11,275 bases of DNA from an uncultured Gilliamella sp. (lineage in GTDB: Bacteria; Pseudomonadota; Gammaproteobacteria; Enterobacterales; Enterobacteriaceae): contig CALYQY010000079.1 of assembly GCA_945291235.1 (NCBI GenBank), positions 1-11,275 of the forward strand. The letters run 5' to 3'. Shown here in pieces: positions 7,280 to 11,275 of the stretch. Each line of letters begins with the position of its first letter. Within the stretch, counting starts at the first letter, position 1. The notes below the pieces were generated by a model that had not been told where the DNA came from, made no database searches, and saw only the letters and a program-made list of their open reading frames with translations. Both the position numbers and the translations under genes were made by a program.

Positions 7280-8281
7280 ATGGTTTCACTTAAGGATGTT
7301 GCAAAGTTGGCATCGGTATCATTGATGACGGTATCACGTGCAATTAATAATCCGGAAAAACTAAATAAAGAGACTTATAAACGAGTCAAAAAGGCGATTG
7401 AGCAACTTAACTATGTTCCGGATTTATCCGCCCGTAAAATACGCGGTGATCATACCGCCCCACACGCTATTGGTGTTTTGGCATTAGAAACGGCAATGAC
7501 ACCATTTTCTGTCGAGCTTTTACAAGCCATTGAAAAAACTGCTCAACAACATGGCTGGAACACCTTTATTGTTAATTTGTTTGATGATAAACAGCCCGAT
7601 CATGCAATTAACACCTTATTATCTTATCGCCCTGACGGAATTATCTATACGACAATGGGGCTAAGAAAAGTAGAATTACCTGAAAAACTCCTAGGCAAAG
7701 ATGTTGTATTAGCTAACTGTATCAGTGATTCAGAGCAGCTTGCCTGTTATATTCCTGATGATTACAACGGTCAATATCTGGCAATGCAACAGGTTATTAA
7801 AAAAGGTTATCAAAAACCACTTTGTATCTATCTATCTGAAAACACATTAGCCGGCAATATTCGGCGCAAAGCAGCAGAGCAAGCATGGTTAGATGCGGGT
7901 CGAAATTTAGATGATATGCTTAGCTATCACACAGTATTACAACATGACCTTGCACAAGAGTATATGATGACGGTGGAAATACTAAAACAGCATTGTAAAA
8001 ATAAACCGGAATTTGATGTATTGATTTGTGGCAATGATCGAATTGCTTTTGTTGCCTATCAATTCTTACTAAGTCAAGGCTTTAATATTCCAAACGATAT
8101 TGCAGTTTTAGGTTATGATAATATGGTTGGTACTGGCGAATTGTTCTACCCACCACTAACAACGGTACAGCTTCCACATTACGAAATCGGCGAGCAAGCG
8201 GCTTTACATATTATTGGTGGTAACACACAGAAAAAAACCACCTTAGTGGCATCTCCCTTTTTACAACGAGAGTCATTATAA
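7280..8281 (+). CDS. cscR: LacI-family sucrose operon repressor
   Basis: DNA-binding repressor expected to hold the csc genes off until sucrose or a derived sugar is present. With the start at 7280 the protein has 333 aa, normal for the family. It starts MVSLKDVAKLASVS, like E. coli CscR. The helix-turn-helix covers about 4-23 (LKDVAKLASVSLMTVSRAIN), and the hinge helix about 47-57 (PDLSARKIRG). A periplasmic-binding-type sugar domain follows, with TTMGLR, IPDDYNGQY, DVLICGNDR, GYDNMVGTG and PPLTTVQLPH. Nearly every one of these stretches matches E. coli CscR, so the assignment is firm. Ile54 takes the place of the operator-intercalating leucine of LacI. It diverges from cscB over a region holding two palindromes of the expected operator type, so autoregulation is possible. 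Confidence 0.94.
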   Translation: MVSLKDVAKLASVSLMTVSRAINNPEKLNKETYKRVKKAIEQLNYVPDLSARKIRGDHTAPHAIGVLALETAMTPFSVELLQAIEKTAQQHGWNTFIVNLFDDKQPDHAINTLLSYRPDGIIYTTMGLRKVELPEKLLGKDVVLANCISDSEQLACYIPDDYNGQYLAMQQVIKKGYQKPLCIYLSENTLAGNIRRKAAEQAWLDAGRNLDDMLSYHTVLQHDLAQEYMMTVEILKQHCKNKPEFDVLICGNDRIAFVAYQFLLSQGFNIPNDIAVLGYDNMVGTGELFYPPLTTVQLPHYEIGEQAALHIIGGNTQKKTTLVASPFLQRESL

Positions 8282-8286
8282 GCAGG

Positions 8287-8324
8287 ATCTTAAATCCACC
8301 ACTTTTTTGTGGTGGATTTAAGAT
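8287..8324. terminator. Perfect 16-bp hairpin between convergent cscR and cscA
   Basis: ATCTTAAATCCACCAC (8287-8302) and its exact complement (8309-8324) flank a TTTTTT loop. It begins 5 bases after the cscR stop and ends 3 bases before the cscA stop codon, so it should act as 3' end for both messages. Neither side has a U-tract, so it is not a standard intrinsic terminator. It may work with Rho or as a barrier to 3' exonucleases. Confidence 0.75.
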
Positions 8325-8327
8325 TGG

Positions 8328-9797
8328 TTAGGCATAAATCGATTTTAATTGCCAACTATCTAATTGCGTCACTACCGCCTGACCATTTTCGGCAAATAGA
8401 TTAATCATTCTTTGAGCCGGTAATTTTGGATAAATACGGCTTGAAAAGCTATATAGATCGCCATTAACAAAGACCTCAACCGAGGAAGCATCTACAAACA
8501 CATGCAGAGTTAATTTTTTCGTTTTAGGTAAACGAACGCTACGATAACCTTTTAATTCAAGCCCGGAAAGACTGCGATCAAGTACAATACGGTTTGATTG
8601 TAAATCAACATATAAAAGCGTCGCCTGCTTACCATCTTCGGTTGCCGCAAGTTGTAAGCCAAAACGTTCAGCATTACTTTGCGTTAAATCGATTTCAACT
8701 TTTAACTCACAACTAATAGATTCTATGCGAGTATTTTTAAGTTCATTATTTAATACAATATTGGATAATGATTGCGGTTTTTCACGCAATGCTTCAAGCT
8801 CTTTAATTGGTCTGTTACGAACATTATTATGACGATCTAAAATCAGTTCACGAGGCAGGGTAAAAGCGCCCATCCATTTATCCATTTTACTAGGCATGAC
8901 AGATTCCCACATGTCCATCCAGGCAAAAACAATGCGGCGACCGTCAGCGGCAAGAAACGACTGCGGGGCATAAAAATCATGGCCAAAATCCATTTCTTGA
9001 AATGGTTTAATTACGGAGAATGTTTTTCCCGGTTGCCAGTTACCCACAATATAGCCGGATTGGAATCGATTACGATATTGATAACCTTTAGCTTTCATAC
9101 CTTGCGGAGAAAACATCAATATCCATTTATCGCCGAGAGGGAAAAAGTCAGGGCATTCAAGCATATATACATTGGGATCAATATCGCTGATCAGCACATG
9201 ATCGAATTGCCATTTTTTAAGATCCTGAGATCGAAAAAGTAAAATTTGCCCCACATCATTGCTATCACGTTGGCCAACGACCATCCACCATAGATCATCT
9301 TGTTGCCAGACTTTTGGATCTCGAAAATGCATAATGCCGTCTTCTGGCGTCAAAATTGTGCCCTGTTTTTCAAAATGAATACCGTCTTTACTGGTAGCAA
9401 GACATTGGGTTTGGCGGATTTGTTCATCATTACCTTCACCTTTTAACCAAATATGGCCGGTATAAATCAAACACAGTTCACCATTTTTATCGACAGCAGA
9501 ACCCGAAAAACATCCACTTTTGTCATATTCATTACCCGGAGCAATAGCAATCGGTAATCTTCGCCATGTTACTAAATCATCACTAACAGCATGCCCCCAA
9601 TGCATTGGCCCCCAATTTTCATCATAAGGATGATGTTGATAAAAGGCGTGATACTGCCCTTTAAAGTAAATCAAACCATTAGGATCATTCATCCAACCCG
9701 CTTGTGGCGCCAAATGAAAATGCGGATAATACTGTTTATTCATTTTACTTTCTAATTTTTTAATAGCTTGATTAGCTTTATCAATAGCAGTAGACAT
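8328..9797 (-). CDS. cscA: Cytoplasmic sucrose hydrolase (invertase), GH32
   Basis: Splits sucrose into glucose and fructose. It is a GH32 enzyme with an N-terminal five-bladed propeller and a C-terminal beta-sandwich (about 360-489, with DASSVEVFVNGD). Catalytic residues in the 489-aa numbering are Asp38 in WMNDPNG (nucleophile), Asp160 in FRDPK (transition-state stabiliser) and Glu214 in ECPD (acid/base). There is no signal peptide, so it acts in the cytoplasm. E. coli CscA is 477 aa. The frame stays open to 9851, but I chose 9797 because AAAGGGGA precedes it directly and the extra 18 residues have no counterpart. Automated labels often say sucrose-6-phosphate hydrolase. With the non-PTS permease beside it, free sucrose is the more likely substrate. 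Confidence 0.95.
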   Translation of the reverse strand: MSTAIDKANQAIKKLESKMNKQYYPHFHLAPQAGWMNDPNGLIYFKGQYHAFYQHHPYDENWGPMHWGHAVSDDLVTWRRLPIAIAPGNEYDKSGCFSGSAVDKNGELCLIYTGHIWLKGEGNDEQIRQTQCLATSKDGIHFEKQGTILTPEDGIMHFRDPKVWQQDDLWWMVVGQRDSNDVGQILLFRSQDLKKWQFDHVLISDIDPNVYMLECPDFFPLGDKWILMFSPQGMKAKGYQYRNRFQSGYIVGNWQPGKTFSVIKPFQEMDFGHDFYAPQSFLAADGRRIVFAWMDMWESVMPSKMDKWMGAFTLPRELILDRHNNVRNRPIKELEALREKPQSLSNIVLNNELKNTRIESISCELKVEIDLTQSNAERFGLQLAATEDGKQATLLYVDLQSNRIVLDRSLSGLELKGYRSVRLPKTKKLTLHVFVDASSVEVFVNGDLYSFSSRIYPKLPAQRMINLFAENGQAVVTQLDSWQLKSIYA

Positions 9798-9801
9798 AAA
9801 A

Positions 9802-9809
9802 TCCCCTTT
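9802..9809 (-). promoter_or_regulatory. RBS that decides the cscA start
   Basis: AAAGGGGA on the minus strand ends 4 bases before the ATG at 9797 and is the strongest Shine-Dalgarno of the locus. Confidence 0.8.
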
Positions 9810-9858
9810 GTTCATCCTATATATGATTAATATAATAACATGGTACATCAATTTAATT

Positions 9859-9870
9859 GTTAACGTTAAC
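9859..9870. promoter_or_regulatory. CscR operator 1 at cscA
   Basis: GTTAACGTTAAC is a perfect 12-bp palindrome of LacI-family type. It overlaps the presumed cscA -10 box and start point (about 9862), so binding would block RNA polymerase. Confidence 0.75.
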
Positions 9871-9874
9871 TATA
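9869..9874 (-). promoter_or_regulatory. Likely -10 box of cscA
   Basis: TATAGT on the minus strand matches the -10 consensus at 5 of 6 positions. The predicted start near 9862 places the CRP site centre (9903.5) at -41.5, the exact class II position, where no good -35 hexamer is needed. Confidence 0.6.
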
Positions 9875-9890
9875 GGCAAAATAAACAGTA

Positions 9891-9916
9891 AAATATGTGA
9901 TGTTAATCACATATTT
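9891..9916. promoter_or_regulatory. Near-perfect CRP (cAMP receptor protein) site
   Basis: Core TGTGA (9896-9900), spacer TGTTAA, TCACA (9907-9911). The inverted arms extend to 11 bp on each side (AAATATGTGAT / ATCACATATTT). It lies between two CscR operators in the cscA/cscK divergent region and should activate cscA, and perhaps cscK, when preferred sugars are absent. Confidence 0.85.
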
Positions 9917-9926
9917 TTAACGTTAA
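9917..9926. promoter_or_regulatory. CscR operator 2 at cscA/cscK
   Basis: TTAACGTTAA directly abuts the CRP site on its cscK side. Its centre is 57 bp from the operator over the cscA start. It could help a repression loop or control cscK. Confidence 0.7.
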
Positions 9927-10080
9927 CAATGAATTTTTTTAGAAATCATTTAGTCTATTGTTAATGACTAATTGTTAAACAAAGTCTAATCTATACCTAA
10001 TTGGCTAAATTAAACAACAAATTGCCAACACAGTAATAAATTTTCAACCAAATTAACCATATATTATATAGAGTAATTAA
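9927..10080 (+). promoter_or_regulatory. cscK leader and promoter region
   Basis: AT-rich 154-base leader. It holds an inverted repeat TTAGTC-N10-GACTAA (9950-9971), two copies of ATTGTTAA 14 bases apart (9957, 9971) and a weak GAG RBS (10071-10073), 7 bases before the cscK ATG. No -10/-35 pair stands out; TATTAT at 10062-10067 is a candidate -10 without a good -35. Confidence 0.4.
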
Positions 10081-11040
10081 ATGAATAACACAAAAGTCTG
10101 GTCGCTTGGGGATGCCGTTATAGATTTATTGCCATTTGGCGATATGAATTATCAAGCTTGCGCTGGTGGTGCGCCGGCTAATGTTGCTATTGGTGTTGCT
10201 AAATTGGGGCTTCCTTCAGCGTTTATTGGCCGAGTCGGTAACGATCCATTTGGTCACTTTATGGAAAAGACATTCAAACAATACCATGTTGACTGTCAAA
10301 GCCTTGAAAAAGATGATAATCATAGAACAAGTACTGTTGTTGTAGATTTGGGTGATAATGGCGAACGTAGCTTTACTTTTTTAGTCTCTCCTTCGGCCGA
10401 TCAATTTTTATCAAAACAAGCATTGCCTAATTTTAATCAAGATATCTTACATTTTTGTTCTCTTGCACTGGTGGGGCATACCTGCCGGCAAACGCTAAAA
10501 ACTGCAATTGAAGATCTGACGGCCAAAAATGGGTTGATTAGCTTTGATATTAATTTGCGCGAACAGATGTGGCAAGATAAAGACGAAATGCGCACAGTTA
10601 TTACGCAATTTTGCCATGATGCCGATATCCTTAAACTGTCTGATGAAGAGCTATTTTGGTTAACAGAAAGTGATGATTGGCATCATGCCTTAAATAAATT
10701 AACACAACATTATAATGCTCCGCTTAAGCTAATAACTAAAGGAAAAGATGGCAGTATTGTTATATGGCAAGGTAAACGATTTTCTTTTGATTCCTATCAT
10801 GTCAATAGTGTTGATACAACGGGGGCTGGGGATGCTTTTGTGTCAGGATTGTTAAGTAGCATAGCTTCATCAGGAATGCCCGAAGATAAATTAATGCTAG
10901 AAAGCATGATGACTATCGCCAGTGCCTGTGGTGCATTAGCAACAACCAAAAAAGGGGCGTTGACGGCGCTACCCGATAGCGCATTTTTACAATCATTTAT
11001 TGGCGACAATCCAGCCTTAACCGCTAAACAAATGGCATAA
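10081..11040 (+). CDS. cscK: Fructokinase (PfkB family)
   Basis: Phosphorylates fructose, released by the invertase, to fructose 6-phosphate using ATP in the cytoplasm. The 319-aa protein is slightly longer than E. coli CscK (307 aa). It shows the PfkB features in order: the substrate-binding N-terminus (SLGDAVIDLLP), the GGAPANVA box near 29-36, IGRVGNDPFG, HRTSTVVVDL, SFDINLREQMW, LKLSDEEL, LITKGKDGS, and the second PfkB signature DTTGAGDAFVSG at about 245-256 with catalytic base Asp251. The tail KKGALTALP matches the E. coli CscK end. It is transcribed away from cscA across a region with a CRP site and operators, so joint induction with cscA is expected. The next gene starts 4 bases after its stop. 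Sugar specificity within PfkB is inferred from context and similarity. Confidence 0.94.
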   Translation: MNNTKVWSLGDAVIDLLPFGDMNYQACAGGAPANVAIGVAKLGLPSAFIGRVGNDPFGHFMEKTFKQYHVDCQSLEKDDNHRTSTVVVDLGDNGERSFTFLVSPSADQFLSKQALPNFNQDILHFCSLALVGHTCRQTLKTAIEDLTAKNGLISFDINLREQMWQDKDEMRTVITQFCHDADILKLSDEELFWLTESDDWHHALNKLTQHYNAPLKLITKGKDGSIVIWQGKRFSFDSYHVNSVDTTGAGDAFVSGLLSSIASSGMPEDKLMLESMMTIASACGALATTKKGALTALPDSAFLQSFIGDNPALTAKQMA

Positions 11041-11044
11041 TTTA

Positions 11045-11275
11045 ATGACAGAAAAAGAAAAGATGCTTGCCGGTTTGTTATACGATCCCTGTATCAATTT
11101 ACTGGCTAAAGAACGGCTTTATGCGCAATATCTCTGCTTTCAAATTAATCAACTATCACCACTGGTTGAAGAGCAGCGACAACGATTATTTCAAACCCTG
11201 TTAGGAAAAACAGGAAAGCTATTTACAATTATGCCCGGTTTTCAATGTGATTATGGCTACAATATTGAAATTGGA
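11045..11275 (+). CDS. maa: Maltose/galactoside O-acetyltransferase, N-terminal part (cut by window end)
   Basis: Seventy-seven codons are present, starting MTEKEKMLAGLLY and ending FQCDYGYNIEIG, without a stop before the window edge. This matches the N-terminal maltose-acetyltransferase domain (in E. coli Maa: EKEKMIAGELY and FRCDYGYNI). The hexapeptide beta-helix that holds the active site lies beyond the window. The family acetylates maltose, glucose or galactosides with acetyl-CoA. The start is 4 bases after the cscK stop with no strong RBS of its own, so co-transcription with cscK is likely. A lacA-type galactoside acetyltransferase is possible, because the visible part does not separate the two. 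The EKEKM start favours maa. Confidence 0.85.
   Translation, partial: MTEKEKMLAGLLYDPCINLLAKERLYAQYLCFQINQLSPLVEEQRQRLFQTLLGKTGKLFTIMPGFQCDYGYNIEIG

Noticed and set aside
8979..9242. 87-aa plus-strand open frame inside cscA
   Set aside because: It is antisense to conserved GH32 sequence with no family resemblance or RBS.
8328..9797. PTS-type sucrose-6-phosphate pathway
   Set aside because: No PTS sucrose transporter is present; the neighbouring transporter is a proton symporter, so the substrate is most likely free sucrose.
1..11275. Mobile element, prophage, toxin-antitoxin or defence system
   Set aside because: No transposase, integrase, terminal repeats, tRNA attachment site or unknown gene cluster was seen; all genes are recognised core or sugar-use genes.

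Overview
The window looks like a low-GC gammaproteobacterial chromosome. Every gene reads as a close relative of an Enterobacterales protein, but the DNA is AT-rich and the codons favour A/T. Together with a sucrose locus, this is most consistent with the Orbaceae (for example Gilliamella-like insect-gut bacteria). That assignment is inferred from protein resemblance and base composition, not from a search. I see no mobile element, CRISPR array, rRNA or tRNA.

Left part (1-4830, all plus strand): a housekeeping block. recN has its start cut off by the window edge. It is followed by coaBC (coenzyme A synthesis), dut (dUTPase) and slmA (nucleoid occlusion). coaBC/dut overlap by 23-26 bases and dut/slmA by 4, so these three very probably form one operon. 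A small mechanosensitive channel gene (mscS) follows and ends at a symmetrical hairpin shared with the convergent cysE.

Middle (4881-5760, minus strand): cysE, serine O-acetyltransferase, the first step of cysteine synthesis. It appears to start at GTG.

Right part (5765-11275): a complete non-PTS sucrose locus, cscB (permease, minus), cscR (LacI-type repressor, plus), cscA (invertase, minus) and cscK (fructokinase, plus). A truncated maltose/galactoside acetyltransferase gene starts 4 bases after cscK. Sucrose would enter unmodified through CscB, be split in the cytoplasm by CscA into glucose and fructose, and the fructose would be phosphorylated by CscK.

The genes alternate strands, giving two divergent promoter regions (cscB/cscR and cscA/cscK). 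Both carry the same LacI-type palindrome TTAACGTTAA, plus a near-perfect CRP site (cscA/cscK) or a weaker CRP-like site (cscB/cscR). At cscA the CRP site, a TATAGT -10 box and an operator are spaced as in a textbook class II CRP promoter with a repressor over the start point. I found no clearly new biological system. The most interesting content is the regulatory layout of the csc locus and a few small oddities: a perfect 16-bp hairpin without a U-tract, a hexamer repeat that carries the cscB start codon, and the shortened CysE tail that keeps its terminal isoleucine.
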